Source: Anaerotruncus colihominis (GTDB taxonomy: Bacteria; Bacillota; Clostridia; Oscillospirales; Ruminococcaceae). Taken from it: a stretch of DNA of 64,000 nucleotides. Numbering within the stretch: position 1 is the first letter of the stretch; each line of letters opens with the position of its first letter. The DNA is taken from NCBI GenBank assembly GCA_025146135.1, contig CP102255.1:3162001-3226000 (forward strand), in the 5' to 3' direction. A program made the position numbers and the translations under genes. Below, one piece after another: positions 15,093 to 25,256 of the stretch. The notes below the pieces were generated by a model. That model was not told the DNA's origin. It searched no databases and saw only the letters and a program-made list of their open reading frames with translations.

Positions 15093-16952
15093 CTATTCCA
15101 ATATATATTGTCCGGTGTACAATTTGTAATAACGGCCCTTCTGCGAAAGCAGATCGTCGTGGTCGCCGCGTTCGACAATGACGCCTTTTTCCAGAACAAA
15201 GATCGCCTGCGCATTGCGCACGGTGGACAGGCGGTGCGCGATGACAAGCACCGTGCGTCCTTCCATCAGCGCGTCCATGCCGCGCTCGATCAAGCGTTCC
15301 GTGCGCGTATCGACCGAGCTGGTCGCTTCGTCGAGAATGAGCACCGGCGGCCGCGCGATGGCCGCGCGCGCGATGGCGATGAGCTGCCTCTGCCCCTGTG
15401 AAAGGTTCGCGCCATCGCTTTCGAGCATCGTATCATAGCCGTCGGGCAGGCGTCGGATAAAGGAATCTGCGTTTGCCAGCCTGGCGGCCGCGCGCACATC
15501 GGCGTCGCCCGCATCCAGGCGGCCATAGCGGATATTGTCCGCGATGGTACCTGTAAACAGATGCGTATCCTGGATGACCATCGAGATCGAACGGCGCAGG
15601 TCGTCCTTGCGGATATCGCGCACATCGATGCCGTCATAGGTGATCGAGCCGGCGTCAATTTCATAAAAGCGCGTGATTAAATTGATGATCGTCGTCTTGC
15701 CCGCCCCGGTCGAACCGACAAACGCCAGCTTCTGTCCCGGCTTGGCGTACAGGCTGATCCCATCGAGCACGGGCTTTTGAGGCGTGTACCCAAAGCGCAC
15801 ATCGTGAAAACGCACATCACCGCGCAGCGGCACAAGCTCATTTCCACCGTCCGCAGCCGGGCGCTTCCACGCAAACATGCCGGTGTATTCGCTGCATTCA
15901 GCCAACGCGCCGTCCGCGCCGCGCGTGACGCGGCACAGCGTCACTGTGCCGCCGTCCTCCTCGGGCTTTTCATCCATCAGGTCAAAAATACGCTCCGCGC
16001 CAGACAGAGCCGCCAAAATAAAGTTGATCTGCTGGGTGAACTGGTTGAGCGGCATGGCGCTCTGGCGCACATAGACAAGATAAGCAGCCAGCGCGCCGAG
16101 CGTCATGCCGCCTGCCAAAGCAAACAGCCCGCCCAGGCACGCCGAAACGGCGTAATTAAAATAGGACAGCGCAACAATCGTCGGCACCATGCGTCCGGAG
16201 AAGGTGAACGCCTTTGTGGAGGCGGCGCGCAAAGCCTCGTTGCGGCGGCAAAATTCCTCAAAATCCGCGTCCTCATGATTAAAGACCTGTTCGACCTTCT
16301 GGCCGGAAACCATCTCCTCCACAAAGCCGTTGATGCTGCCAAGGCACGCCTGCTGCTCGGCATAATACCGTTTGCTGTGTTTTCCATCGCGCCTGATAAA
16401 TAAAAACATGACCGCTAAAAAGGCGATCACAATGAGCGAAAGCCGCACGTTGAGCACCAGCAGCATCGTCACTGTTCCGGTCACAACGATCGCGCTTTGG
16501 ATCAGCAGCGCAAAGCTGTTGTTGAACGCCTCGGTCAGTGTGTCGACATCGTTTGTAAAGCGGCTCATCAGCTCGCCGTGCGTATGCGCGTCAAAATAAC
16601 GCAGAGGAAGCGTTTGCACATGGCAGAACAGATCGCCGCGGATGCGGCCCACCACCTTCTGCGAGACGCGCACCATCAGTTGGTTATAACCCCATGTCGC
16701 GACCACGCCAGCCAGATACATCAGCGCCATCAGCCCGATCATCCGTACCAGCCCCGGTATATCGCCCGGCAGGATATACCTGTCGATCACCGGGTTGAGC
16801 AGGTATGTCCCCAGGATATTCGCGCCGCTGCTGATGCAAACCAGCACAGCCACCGCCGCCAGCAAAAACTTATGGTAGCCCATGTAGTGCAGCAGGCGTC
16901 TGACCGCCTGACGCGTGTTTTTCGGCCGCTTGGACCCGTTGACAGCCGCCAT
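15093..16952 (-). CDS. ABC exporter half-transporter, permease-ATPase fusion (second subunit)
   Basis: This is a type IV (multidrug/lipid/peptide) ABC exporter subunit of 619 residues. It has six membrane segments in about 1-330 and an ATPase domain in about 375-615. The ATPase has Walker A GSTGAGKTT, signature LSQGQRQ, Walker B VLILDEATS and switch His in IAHRLST. The ATG at 16952 overlaps the stop of the upstream gene (TGATG), which encodes the partner subunit, so the two probably form a heterodimer of the BmrCD/LmrCD kind. A MarR gene follows, which points to drug or stress export; the substrate is unknown. Confidence 0.93.
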   Translation of the reverse strand: MAAVNGSKRPKNTRQAVRRLLHYMGYHKFLLAAVAVLVCISSGANILGTYLLNPVIDRYILPGDIPGLVRMIGLMALMYLAGVVATWGYNQLMVRVSQKVVGRIRGDLFCHVQTLPLRYFDAHTHGELMSRFTNDVDTLTEAFNNSFALLIQSAIVVTGTVTMLLVLNVRLSLIVIAFLAVMFLFIRRDGKHSKRYYAEQQACLGSINGFVEEMVSGQKVEQVFNHEDADFEEFCRRNEALRAASTKAFTFSGRMVPTIVALSYFNYAVSACLGGLFALAGGMTLGALAAYLVYVRQSAMPLNQFTQQINFILAALSGAERIFDLMDEKPEEDGGTVTLCRVTRGADGALAECSEYTGMFAWKRPAADGGNELVPLRGDVRFHDVRFGYTPQKPVLDGISLYAKPGQKLAFVGSTGAGKTTIINLITRFYEIDAGSITYDGIDVRDIRKDDLRRSISMVIQDTHLFTGTIADNIRYGRLDAGDADVRAAARLANADSFIRRLPDGYDTMLESDGANLSQGQRQLIAIARAAIARPPVLILDEATSSVDTRTERLIERGMDALMEGRTVLVIAHRLSTVRNAQAIFVLEKGVIVERGDHDDLLSQKGRYYKLYTGQYILE

Positions 16953-18682
16953 CAAATCCCCACCCCTTCCTGCTGCGACTGGTAAATCTCCTGATAAACC
17001 GCGTTATCCGCCAAAAGCGACGTGTGCGTTCCCTCGGCCAGAATGCGGCCGTCCTCCATAATGATGATCTTATCGGCATGTACGACCGACGAAACGCGCT
17101 GCGCAATAATGATCTTTGTCATCCCCGGCAGGCTTTCGGCCAAACGCTGGCGGATGCGCGCTTCCGTCGCCGTATCGACCGCGCTTGTCGAGTCGTCGAG
17201 GATCAGCACCTTTGGCCGCTTGAGAATCGCCCGCGCGATGCATAGCCGCTGTTTTTGCCCGCCCGAGACATTGACGCCCCCCTGCCCAAGCTCGGTGTCA
17301 TAGCCGTCCGAGAGCCGCCCGATGAATTCATCCGCGCAGGCGATGCGGCACGCCTCGGCGATCTCCTCGTCCGTGGCGTCCTGCCTTCCCCACCGCAGAT
17401 TGTCGCGCACCGTGCCGCTGAACAGCGTGTTTTTCTGAAGCACGACGGCGACCGCATCGCGCAGGTGGCGCAGCGGGTAGCTTTTGACAGGGCGGCCGTC
17501 GATGCGCACCTCGCCCCGTGAAGCGTCGTAAAGGCGCGGGATCATCTGAACAAGCGTCGTCTTTGCGGAACCGGTTTTGCCGATGATGCCGACGGTCTGA
17601 CCCGCCCCAACGGTGAAGGATATATCCGAAAGGACAAATTCCGCCGCCTGCGGCCTGTACTTGAACCAGACATGGTCAAATGTGATTTCCCCGCGCGAAA
17701 CCGCACAGTCCGGCGAGGCGCCGCGGTCGGTGATTTCGGGCGTCTCGTCGATGATTTCCAGAATGCGGCGGCCCGACGCGAGCGAACGCGTCAGCATCAT
17801 AAACACGTTTGAAATCATCATCAGGGAATTAAGCACCTGGAGCACGTAGCTTAAAAAGCCTGTCAGCTCGCCGACCTGCATACCGCCGATTCGCACCATG
17901 CCGCCGCCGAACCAGAGGATGGCGAGGATGGTGGCGTACATCACAAGCTGCATGGCCGGCATATTGAGCGCAGACAGGCCAAACGCCTTTTCCGAAGCCG
18001 TTTGCAGCGCGCGGTTTCCGGCGCTGAATTTTTCGATCTCATAATCGCCGCGCACATACGCCTTTACGACACGGATTGCCGTCAGGTTTTCCTGAATGAT
18101 GCGGTTGACCTGGTCAATCGACGACTGCATCAATGTATAAAGCGGGCGCACGCGCCGGATGATTTCAAACAGCAGCACGCCGAGCAGCGGCATAGCCACC
18201 AGGAACACAAGCGCCAGCTTCGCGTTGATCGTGAAGGAGACGATCGTCGCCGTCAGCATCATCGTCGGCGCGCGAAACGCCGGCCGTATCCCGTTTGAGA
18301 CGGAATTCTGGATCGTTGTCACATCGCTGGTCAGGCGCGTCACAAGCGACGGCGTACTGAACCGGTCGATGTTCCCAAAGGAAAAGCCCTGCATACGCCG
18401 GTATTCGGCCTTGCGCAGCTCGGCACCAAGCCCCTGACCGCACAGCGCCGAAAAGCGCGCGCTTCCGACGCCCAAAAGAAGCGCCGCTCCGGCGCAGACG
18501 GTCATCAGCGCACCGCGCTGAAAGATGTACGCCCGATCGCCCATCGCAACGCCGACATCCACAATATCCGCCATAATCAGCGGAATGATCAGCTCGAACA
18601 TCGCCTCCGTCACAACGCAGAGGATCGCGCCGAACGCATACTTTTTATACGGTCCCATATAGGATAAAATCCGGCGGATCAT
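16952..18682 (-). CDS. ABC exporter half-transporter, permease-ATPase fusion (first subunit)
   Basis: The 576-residue protein has six membrane segments (about 1-310) and an ATPase domain (about 335-572). The signature VSGGQKQR, Walker B VLILDDSTS and a Q-loop are present. Walker A reads GKTGSAKTT, with Ala in place of the third Gly, a variant seen in some heterodimeric exporters. Walker B ends in Asp (DDS) instead of Glu, the mark of a degenerate ATP site, whereas the partner subunit has the Glu. So one canonical and one degenerate site are expected. The ATG at 18682 is chosen over longer forms because GGAGGG lies 8 bases upstream and the membrane domain begins there (MIRRILSYMG). Confidence 0.93.
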   Translation of the reverse strand: MIRRILSYMGPYKKYAFGAILCVVTEAMFELIIPLIMADIVDVGVAMGDRAYIFQRGALMTVCAGAALLLGVGSARFSALCGQGLGAELRKAEYRRMQGFSFGNIDRFSTPSLVTRLTSDVTTIQNSVSNGIRPAFRAPTMMLTATIVSFTINAKLALVFLVAMPLLGVLLFEIIRRVRPLYTLMQSSIDQVNRIIQENLTAIRVVKAYVRGDYEIEKFSAGNRALQTASEKAFGLSALNMPAMQLVMYATILAILWFGGGMVRIGGMQVGELTGFLSYVLQVLNSLMMISNVFMMLTRSLASGRRILEIIDETPEITDRGASPDCAVSRGEITFDHVWFKYRPQAAEFVLSDISFTVGAGQTVGIIGKTGSAKTTLVQMIPRLYDASRGEVRIDGRPVKSYPLRHLRDAVAVVLQKNTLFSGTVRDNLRWGRQDATDEEIAEACRIACADEFIGRLSDGYDTELGQGGVNVSGGQKQRLCIARAILKRPKVLILDDSTSAVDTATEARIRQRLAESLPGMTKIIIAQRVSSVVHADKIIIMEDGRILAEGTHTSLLADNAVYQEIYQSQQEGVGI

Positions 18683-18747
18683 AAAAAACGCCCTCCTTCC
18701 GGCAGCGCCCGCAGATCGTTGCCGAAGCAATCATTGTATACGCTATT

Positions 18748-18775
18748 ATTGTATCAGCAATAGTTGAGTTGTCAA
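18748..18775 (-). promoter_or_regulatory. Promoter of the ABC exporter-marR operon with possible MarR operator
   Basis: On the minus strand TTGACA (18775-18770) and TACAAT (18753-18748) are 16 bases apart. The inverted repeat ATTGctgataCAAT covers the -10, a typical position for MarR autoregulation. A second TATACAAT lies just downstream. Confidence 0.7.
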
Positions 18776-18794
18776 GTATTTTCACAGCATACAA

Positions 18795-18826
18795 AAGGCG
18801 GCCGCCCTCACCAGGGCGGCCGCCTT
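18795..18826 (-). terminator. Terminator after the GH3 gene
   Basis: AAGGCGGCCGCCCT and its complement flank a CACC loop; TTTTGT follows on the minus strand. It ends the importer/GH3 operon before the exporter promoter. Confidence 0.8.
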
Positions 18827-18863
18827 CCACACTCTTTTTATCTGTTATGAGTCAAAACCGCTG

Positions 18864-21560
18864 TCAGGTCACATCAACGGCCGCGCGCAGGCGGATATCC
18901 CGCGAGGACGCGCCCACCAGCACGTCGCGCGGGCCGGTGAATGTCCGGTAACCCTTCTCCTTTGCGTCATAATATTGGAAATACCGTTCTTCCACTGTAA
19001 AACAGACTGTCCGCTTTTCGCCGGCCGGGATAAATACCCGCCTGAAATCCACCAGCATTTTGGGCGGGCTTTGGATACCCTGGGGTACGGATGCGGGCCG
19101 CCCCAAATAACACTGCGCCACCTCGTCTCCGTCGCGGGCGCCCGTGTTCTCAATTTCACAGCGCACAGTGAGCGTCCCGTCCTCCCAGGCTGTTTCCAGC
19201 GCGCCATAGGCAAATGTGGTGTAGCTCAACCCATATCCGAAGGGGTAGAGAGGCTCCTTGTCCATCGCGTCAAACCAACGGTAGCCGTTGAGTAGCCCCT
19301 CTGTAAAATAAGCGGTATTGGGATGCTTCGCGTCCTTTTCACTGATGCGTCCAGAAGGAGCGTACCGCTCCGGATGCTTGGGATCGCGCGCCGCCAAATC
19401 CTCCAGCTTTTTGGGGAATGTGACCGGCAGACGCCCCGCGGGATTGACCGCGCCCTCTAAAACGGCGAGCGTAGCGCGCGTACCCTCCTGACCGGAGAAC
19501 CACATCTCCAGAATGGCAGGCACCTGATCCTGCCAGGGCATTTCCACTGCGTCGCCGTTGTTAAGCACGACAACCGTATGCGGATTTGCCGCCGCCACAC
19601 GGCTGATCAGCTCGTCCTGGTTCTCCTCCAGGGAGAGCCTGTCACTGACGCTCTGGTGCCATGCGAACACAATCGCCACGTCGGATTCCCGGGCGGCCTG
19701 CTCCGCCTCAGCCATGGCCTTTTCATACATGGAGGGCGTGGTCCATGCAAGGCGCACGCTGAGCGGCTCCAGATAGACGCAGGTGTGGTTGAAGTAGATT
19801 TCGTACTGCTTGCCTTTCTCCAAATAGATCGTACCGCCCGCGTTGTTCCAGCCGTCAGAGCAGGGAACCACCTCGGAGAATGGGTTTGCAATTCCGTTGG
19901 CGGAGATCCGCGTGCCCATGCCGATGCGCTCCAGGCTGCCCGGCTTGCCAGCCTCCCGGATGTAAAGGTTTCCGGAGGTGGAAATGGACAAGTCGCCGTT
20001 TTCCACGCCGTTTTTGCGGAAGGCGTCAAGCCCCGGGAATTTGCTTTGGAGGCTCAGGCGGTGCATACCGGTTTCGGTGGGGCACAGGTAGCCGTGCCAC
20101 ATGTAATACTCCTTGGGCGTCTCCTTAAAGAAGCCGCGCCGCTGCTCCCGCGCCAAAGCCGGCAGGGGGTGCTGCTCGTCGTGATTGACCAGCGGGTCCA
20201 CGACAAATTCCTCCGGCGTCGGATACGTTTGCATGTCGCCGTTGCTCAGGGTTTCATAGGTGAACCGGCCGACATACCGCTGAAGGCCATGCTCCGCGGC
20301 GTCCAAAGAGGGCTTTAAACACGCCGATGGGATCACCTCGCCGTCCAGATCGTCCCCGGCGGCAAAGCGGACGCGTTCCCCGTATCGTTCCTGTAAAAGC
20401 TGATACAGCCCTACCCGCCGGTCGTCGAAGCCATAGGGGGATTCCTTGAAGGTCGGCATGGCCTGCGCATTCGCGCCCGGCCCGATAAGCGCGATTTTCT
20501 TCCCCTCAAAATCGATAGGAAGCAGCGGCCCTTCGTTTTTGAGCAGGACGGCGCCCTTTTCCGCGAGCTGCCGGCACACCTCGATGCTGTGCGCCTTGGT
20601 CCGCGGATCAATATTGCCGGGAATACGCTGCGGCTCGTCCAGCATTCCGAAGCGGTCCAGCGTATCCAAATAGTAGTAGACGGCGCGGTCCAGGTCCTCC
20701 ATGGTGACAGGCTGCTCCGGGTCCTCGATAGCGGCCAGCAGGCGCTTTCCATAGGTGGACTGCTCGCTTCCCTCGTCGTAATAATCCTCCCCCGGCATCT
20801 CCAGGGTCGCCCCGTGCCGGATGGCGTTCGGGTCGTAAAGGCAGTACCAGTCGTCAAAAATAAAGCCCTGAAAGCCCCATTCCCCGCGCGCCAAATCCTT
20901 CATCATATATCCGTAATCATAAGTCCAGGTTCCGTTGACCTGATTATAGTTGGTCATGGCGCTGGCCACGCCCGCCCGCATGACAAGCTCATAGGGACGC
21001 ATATATAATTCATGCATGGTCTGCTCGTCCATGACGCAGTTGCCCGCGCCCTGGGCCGCGCCCGTGCTGGAGCCGAACATCTGCTTAAGATTGGCAAGAG
21101 CCTGGTTATGATCCTGGATGCCCCGTGCCTCCTGCGCGCCCATCTCTCCGTTGAGGACCGGATCCTCGCCGTAGGTCTGATAGTTTCCGCCGTTGCTCGT
21201 CCCCTTGAGGGCGACCGGGTCCCGCACTATGTTGACCCGCGGCGTCAAAAGCAGGTGGACGCCCGCCGCTTTGGCCTCGCGCCCCATGGCCTGGCCGTAA
21301 AGAAAGGCGCACTGCCGGTCAAAGGTTGAGGCCAGGTTCACCTTGGAGGGAAAGACCGTCGTCTCAAAGCTGATATTGACGCCCTGCTCCCCGTCGGCGA
21401 TGAAGAAATCGGGGATGCCCAGCCGCTCGTTTCCCCGGACAAACCCGGCCTGATTGGCGCGGTAGGGGTCCCAAAGCTGCCCATGGACGCAGAGGAGCTT
21501 TTCCTCCGCGCTCATGGATTTGATCATATCCAGCACGCGCTGGTTTGTAAAACGTTCCAT
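18864..21560 (-). CDS. Glycoside hydrolase family 3 (beta-glucosidase-like) with PA14-type insert
   Basis: The 898-residue enzyme is predicted to remove non-reducing beta-linked glucose or related sugars. The TIM-barrel domain spans about 1-310, with the nucleophile region GFIFDDW (Asp237 at the position of the usual SDW). An alpha/beta sandwich domain follows, a PA14-like insertion lies at about 450-600, and a fibronectin-III-like C-terminus with YPFGYGLSYTTF. There is no signal peptide, so it should act on imported sugars. The substrate-binding Lys-His pair seen in many GH3 enzymes is here LKQMFG, with Gln for His. It is the last gene of an operon with a BMP-type importer under a LacI regulator, 27 bases after the permease gene. 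Confidence 0.93.
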   Translation of the reverse strand: MERFTNQRVLDMIKSMSAEEKLLCVHGQLWDPYRANQAGFVRGNERLGIPDFFIADGEQGVNISFETTVFPSKVNLASTFDRQCAFLYGQAMGREAKAAGVHLLLTPRVNIVRDPVALKGTSNGGNYQTYGEDPVLNGEMGAQEARGIQDHNQALANLKQMFGSSTGAAQGAGNCVMDEQTMHELYMRPYELVMRAGVASAMTNYNQVNGTWTYDYGYMMKDLARGEWGFQGFIFDDWYCLYDPNAIRHGATLEMPGEDYYDEGSEQSTYGKRLLAAIEDPEQPVTMEDLDRAVYYYLDTLDRFGMLDEPQRIPGNIDPRTKAHSIEVCRQLAEKGAVLLKNEGPLLPIDFEGKKIALIGPGANAQAMPTFKESPYGFDDRRVGLYQLLQERYGERVRFAAGDDLDGEVIPSACLKPSLDAAEHGLQRYVGRFTYETLSNGDMQTYPTPEEFVVDPLVNHDEQHPLPALAREQRRGFFKETPKEYYMWHGYLCPTETGMHRLSLQSKFPGLDAFRKNGVENGDLSISTSGNLYIREAGKPGSLERIGMGTRISANGIANPFSEVVPCSDGWNNAGGTIYLEKGKQYEIYFNHTCVYLEPLSVRLAWTTPSMYEKAMAEAEQAARESDVAIVFAWHQSVSDRLSLEENQDELISRVAAANPHTVVVLNNGDAVEMPWQDQVPAILEMWFSGQEGTRATLAVLEGAVNPAGRLPVTFPKKLEDLAARDPKHPERYAPSGRISEKDAKHPNTAYFTEGLLNGYRWFDAMDKEPLYPFGYGLSYTTFAYGALETAWEDGTLTVRCEIENTGARDGDEVAQCYLGRPASVPQGIQSPPKMLVDFRRVFIPAGEKRTVCFTVEERYFQYYDAKEKGYRTFTGPRDVLVGASSRDIRLRAAVDVT

Positions 21561-21587
21561 AAAATTGCACCTCTTTTCTTCCGGCGG

Positions 21588-22544
21588 TCACTGCGCCTGC
21601 GCTTTCACGGCCGCAGTCTTTGCCCTCGCCTGCATCTTTTTCTTTTGCAGACGGTAATAGGCATAAACGCACATAGCCAGCAGCGTCACCACATAGGGGA
21701 TCATCAGGACAAGCTGGGAGGGCAGGTTGATGGTCTGAAGGGTGTTGGCTGTGGCATCCGCCACGCCGAAGAAAATGGAGGCCACAGCCGCGCCGACCGG
21801 ATGCTGGCCGCTCATGGCTGCCGCCGCGATTCCGATCCAGCCGCGGCCCGCCGTCAGGTCCTTGGCGAACCAGGAGACATAGCCCATGGACATGTATACG
21901 CCGCCCATACCGGAGAGCACGCCCGCAATGGTAAGCGCGATGCTCTTGGTCTTATAGACGTTGACGCCCACGGACTTGGCCGCGTCCGGGTTTTCCCCCA
22001 CGGAACGAATCCGCAGGCCCAGCGGCGTGCGAAACAGCAGATACCAGATCACAAACACCGCGAGAAAGGACAGGTACGTAATGATGTTGTGGCCGGAAAC
22101 AATCTCCCCCAAAACCGGAATATCCTTGATGAGCGGGATATCCACGGAGGGCATCACTTTGCTGCTCAGCGAGGTCGATATGCCGCGCACGCCGGTGAGC
22201 GCAAACAGGAAAAACACCGTTCCGCCGCTGCCCAAAAGGTTGACGGCGATACCGGCCAGGATATCGTCGACCTGGAGCTTGAAGATGATATAAGCCAACA
22301 CATAGCCGCTGAGCGCCCCGGCCAGCACGCCCGCCAGAAAACCGAGCCATGCGCTGCCTGAATAGGCCGAAACCACCACGCCGGTAAAGGCGGAGATCAG
22401 CATGGTGCCTTCCATTGTGATATTGCCCACGCCAACCCGTTCCGAGATGACGGAGGCCAGCGCCGCCAGGAGAATAGGCGTTGTCAGGCGAAGCACAGAA
22501 AAGCCAAAGGAGGCGCTGAGCACCAATTCCATTACTTCATTCAT
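21588..22544 (-). CDS. BMP-type ABC importer permease (second permease)
   Basis: An inner-membrane permease of the branched-chain/sugar type found in BMP (PnrA/YufQ-like) nucleoside importers. The 318 residues contain about eight to ten membrane segments and the family block ISERVGVGNITMEG near the N-terminus. The coupling region SVGENPDAAKSVGVNV contacts the ATPase. The ATG at 22544 is chosen because it lies 4 bases after the preceding gene's stop and begins MNEVMELVLSASF; the longer form adds an implausible basic leader. It forms a heteromer with the permease encoded upstream. Confidence 0.92.
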   Translation of the reverse strand: MNEVMELVLSASFGFSVLRLTTPILLAALASVISERVGVGNITMEGTMLISAFTGVVVSAYSGSAWLGFLAGVLAGALSGYVLAYIIFKLQVDDILAGIAVNLLGSGGTVFFLFALTGVRGISTSLSSKVMPSVDIPLIKDIPVLGEIVSGHNIITYLSFLAVFVIWYLLFRTPLGLRIRSVGENPDAAKSVGVNVYKTKSIALTIAGVLSGMGGVYMSMGYVSWFAKDLTAGRGWIGIAAAAMSGQHPVGAAVASIFFGVADATANTLQTINLPSQLVLMIPYVVTLLAMCVYAYYRLQKKKMQARAKTAAVKAQAQ

Positions 22545-22548
22545 TTTT

Positions 22549-23667
22549 TCAGCCCCCCATTTCTTCCCTGGCCGTCTCAAGCTGCTTGCTGAGCGCATAG
22601 GTTTTCCTCTGTCTGTAGCCGGAGAGGAACTGCTCGGCCAGCAGGAACACCAGGATGACGGCCTGGATCACGGAGACGAAGTCGGTCTGCATTCCGGCGC
22701 GCATGGACATCAGGTCCGCGCCCTTGCGCAGATAGGCCAAAAACAGCGCCGCCAGCGGGATATACTTGGGATTGCGCCCCGCCAGGATCGCCAGCGTCAC
22801 GCCGTCCCAGCCGTGTCCTGTGAGATCCGTGTAGGAAAAGCGGCTGTAAAGCCCCAGCGTCTCCATCGCGCCCGCGCCGCCCGCAAGCGCGCTGCCGAGC
22901 ATCTGGGAAAAGACGGTCACAGCGCCGATGCTGACGCCTGTATATTTGGCAAATTTACCATTTTGCCCCACCAGACGGATTTCATAGCCCCATCGGGTAT
23001 AGTACATGAAGTAATACGTCAAAATCACCAGGACAATCGCCACTATGATCCCCACATGGATGTTGCTGCGGGGAATCAGCTCCATCAGCCGGGCGCTGTC
23101 CGGATATTTTTCAGAAACGACGCTGCCTGCGTTGGGGTCCCGGAAAAAATAGCTGATGATAAACAGGCCAAGCTGAAGGCAGGCGTAGTTGAGCAGCAGG
23201 GACGCCACCATTTCGGAAGCGCCCAGCTTGTAGCGCATGAGAGCGGGAATCGCACCCATCAGGCCGCAGACCACGGCCGCCGCCAGCACGCATACGACCG
23301 GATGGATGCCCGCCGGCAGATTGACCGACAGCGCCACCGCCGAGGCTACCACCGCGCCGAAGAAGAATCCGCCCTCGGCGAACAGGTTGAACTGGTTGGC
23401 GTTGAACATGATGCAGACCGCCAGGCCGGTGATCACAATAGGAATCCACATGGTGAACAGGCTGAAGAAATTATTGAGGCTCATCAGCGGTCCGATCAGC
23501 AGGTACTTGATGGCCAGCAGCGGGTCGTCGCTCACGATGACGATGATCACGATGGAAAGTACGATGCCGATGGAAATGGCCATCATCGTGCGCAGCAGCG
23601 TAAAGCGTTTTTCCAGCGCCTCCTGGGTCATCCCCCGCTTTTTGAGCTTATCTTTTAACTTATTCAT
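22549..23667 (-). CDS. BMP-type ABC importer permease (first permease)
   Basis: A YufP-like permease of 372 residues with a basic cytoplasmic N-terminus and about nine membrane segments. The block FNANQFNLFAEGGFFFGAV is the N-terminal family signature, and LVGQNGKFAKYTGVSI is the ATPase-contact region. The gene starts inside the end of the ATPase gene (8-base overlap). Known relatives transport nucleosides; here the operon also encodes a GH3 glycosidase, so a glycoside substrate is plausible. Confidence 0.92.
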   Translation of the reverse strand: MNKLKDKLKKRGMTQEALEKRFTLLRTMMAISIGIVLSIVIIVIVSDDPLLAIKYLLIGPLMSLNNFFSLFTMWIPIVITGLAVCIMFNANQFNLFAEGGFFFGAVVASAVALSVNLPAGIHPVVCVLAAAVVCGLMGAIPALMRYKLGASEMVASLLLNYACLQLGLFIISYFFRDPNAGSVVSEKYPDSARLMELIPRSNIHVGIIVAIVLVILTYYFMYYTRWGYEIRLVGQNGKFAKYTGVSIGAVTVFSQMLGSALAGGAGAMETLGLYSRFSYTDLTGHGWDGVTLAILAGRNPKYIPLAALFLAYLRKGADLMSMRAGMQTDFVSVIQAVILVFLLAEQFLSGYRQRKTYALSKQLETAREEMGG

Positions 23668-25210
23668 GGAATTTCCCCTCTATTTCGTGTGCGGGCTGCT
23701 CCTTTACACCGAGCATATACAGCCCCAATTCCTCCTCCGTCAGAGTGGAGGAGTCCTCAAAATAGCCGGTGATGCGCCCGTTATGGAACACCGCCAGACT
23801 GTCGGAGAGTCCCAGCACCTCGTTGAGATCGGCTGAATTGACCAGAATGGCCTTTCCCTCGTCCCGGAGCTGAACCAGGCGGTTTCGGATAAATGTAGCC
23901 GCCCCGATGTCAATCCCCCGTGTCGGCTGATCCACCAAAATAACCTCCGGCTCCACTGAGAATTCGCGGGCGACCACCACCTTTTGGATATTGCCGCCCG
24001 AAAGCATTCCGATCTCCTGTTCCCGGCCGCTGCACTTGACTTGATACTGTTTGATCAGGGTATCCGCTTCCTCACGTATGGCCTTCATTTTGAAAAGCAC
24101 CTTTCCGGTAAAACGGGAACTGCGATGGCTGCCCGCCAGGATGTTGTTGGCGATGCTCAGCTTCTTGGCGGTCCCCTCGGCCATACGGTCCTCCGGTATA
24201 TGCGAAATGCCGGCGTCCCGGATTTCCCGGATGGAATGGTTGGTGATATCCTTTCCATTCAGCTCGATCGTCCCGGCGGTCAGCTTCTCAACGCCGGCAA
24301 TCGCCTCCAGAATGTCGTGCTGTCCATTGCCCTCCACACCGGCCAGCCCCAGAATCTCGCCTTTCTTTACGTTGAGCGTGACATTGTCCAGCAGCTTTCG
24401 TCCCGTGTCGTTTTGGCAGGTGGCGCCCCGGACCTTCAGGACAACAGCGCCCGGCTTCGCTTTCTCTTTCTCAATAACTTCCACCACGTCGCGCCCTACC
24501 ATCATCCGGGAGATGTCGGCTTCGGTGACGTCGGCGATATTGCGCGTGGCGATCATCCGCCCGGCACGCATCACAGTGACCCGGTCGCACAGCTTCTTCA
24601 CCTCGTAAAGCTTATGCGAAATAAAAAGGATGGTGTGCCCCTGGTCGCGCAGATGTTTGAGTTCTACAAAAAGCTCCTCCGTCTCCTGGGGCGTAAGAAC
24701 AGTGGTCGGCTCGTCCAAAATCAGGATTTCCGCGCCTTTGAGCAGGGCCTTGATAATTTCAACCCGCTGTTTCAGCCCGACGGAGATGTTTTCCACCTTT
24801 TCCTGCGCCGGCACGGGAAGATTGTATTTTTGAGCGATCTCCTCCGTCATCTGAATCGCTTTTTTCGCATCGAAGCGAATCCCTCTTTTAGGCTCCACGC
24901 CCAGGACCACATTTTCCGCCACGGTGAGGGACGGCACCAGCATAAAGTGCTGATGCACCATGCCGATGCTGTGCTCGATCGCCTTGGCCGAGGAGGTCAG
25001 GTTTACTTTTTCGCCCTTGACATAGATGCTGCCCTCGCTTGGCTGCTCGATGCCATAGAGCATTTTCATGAGCGTGGACTTGCCCGCTCCGTTCTCTCCG
25101 CAGATCGCGTGGATCTCGCCCTTTTTTGCGGAGAAGTTGATGTCCTTGTTGGCCATAACGCCGTTTCCGTATACCTTCATCAAATGCTCGACCCGCAAGA
25201 TCTCACTCAT
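23660..25210 (-). CDS. BMP-type ABC importer ATPase, two nucleotide-binding domains
   Basis: A 516-residue tandem ATPase. Domain 1 has Walker A GENGAGKST, a shortened signature (VGLKQRVEI) and Walker B ILILDEPT. Domain 2 has the atypical Walker A region GVEGNGQHD, signature LSGGNIQKV and Walker B VILVDQPTRGID. The weak second Walker A and first signature are normal in this family (YufO, RbsA, MglA). It energises the two permeases encoded downstream. Confidence 0.94.
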   Translation of the reverse strand: MSEILRVEHLMKVYGNGVMANKDINFSAKKGEIHAICGENGAGKSTLMKMLYGIEQPSEGSIYVKGEKVNLTSSAKAIEHSIGMVHQHFMLVPSLTVAENVVLGVEPKRGIRFDAKKAIQMTEEIAQKYNLPVPAQEKVENISVGLKQRVEIIKALLKGAEILILDEPTTVLTPQETEELFVELKHLRDQGHTILFISHKLYEVKKLCDRVTVMRAGRMIATRNIADVTEADISRMMVGRDVVEVIEKEKAKPGAVVLKVRGATCQNDTGRKLLDNVTLNVKKGEILGLAGVEGNGQHDILEAIAGVEKLTAGTIELNGKDITNHSIREIRDAGISHIPEDRMAEGTAKKLSIANNILAGSHRSSRFTGKVLFKMKAIREEADTLIKQYQVKCSGREQEIGMLSGGNIQKVVVAREFSVEPEVILVDQPTRGIDIGAATFIRNRLVQLRDEGKAILVNSADLNEVLGLSDSLAVFHNGRITGYFEDSSTLTEEELGLYMLGVKEQPAHEIEGKFHE

Positions 25211-25256
25211 CGGAGAAGGTCACCCTCTTTCACTTGTATTTCCGATCGCTCAAGAA

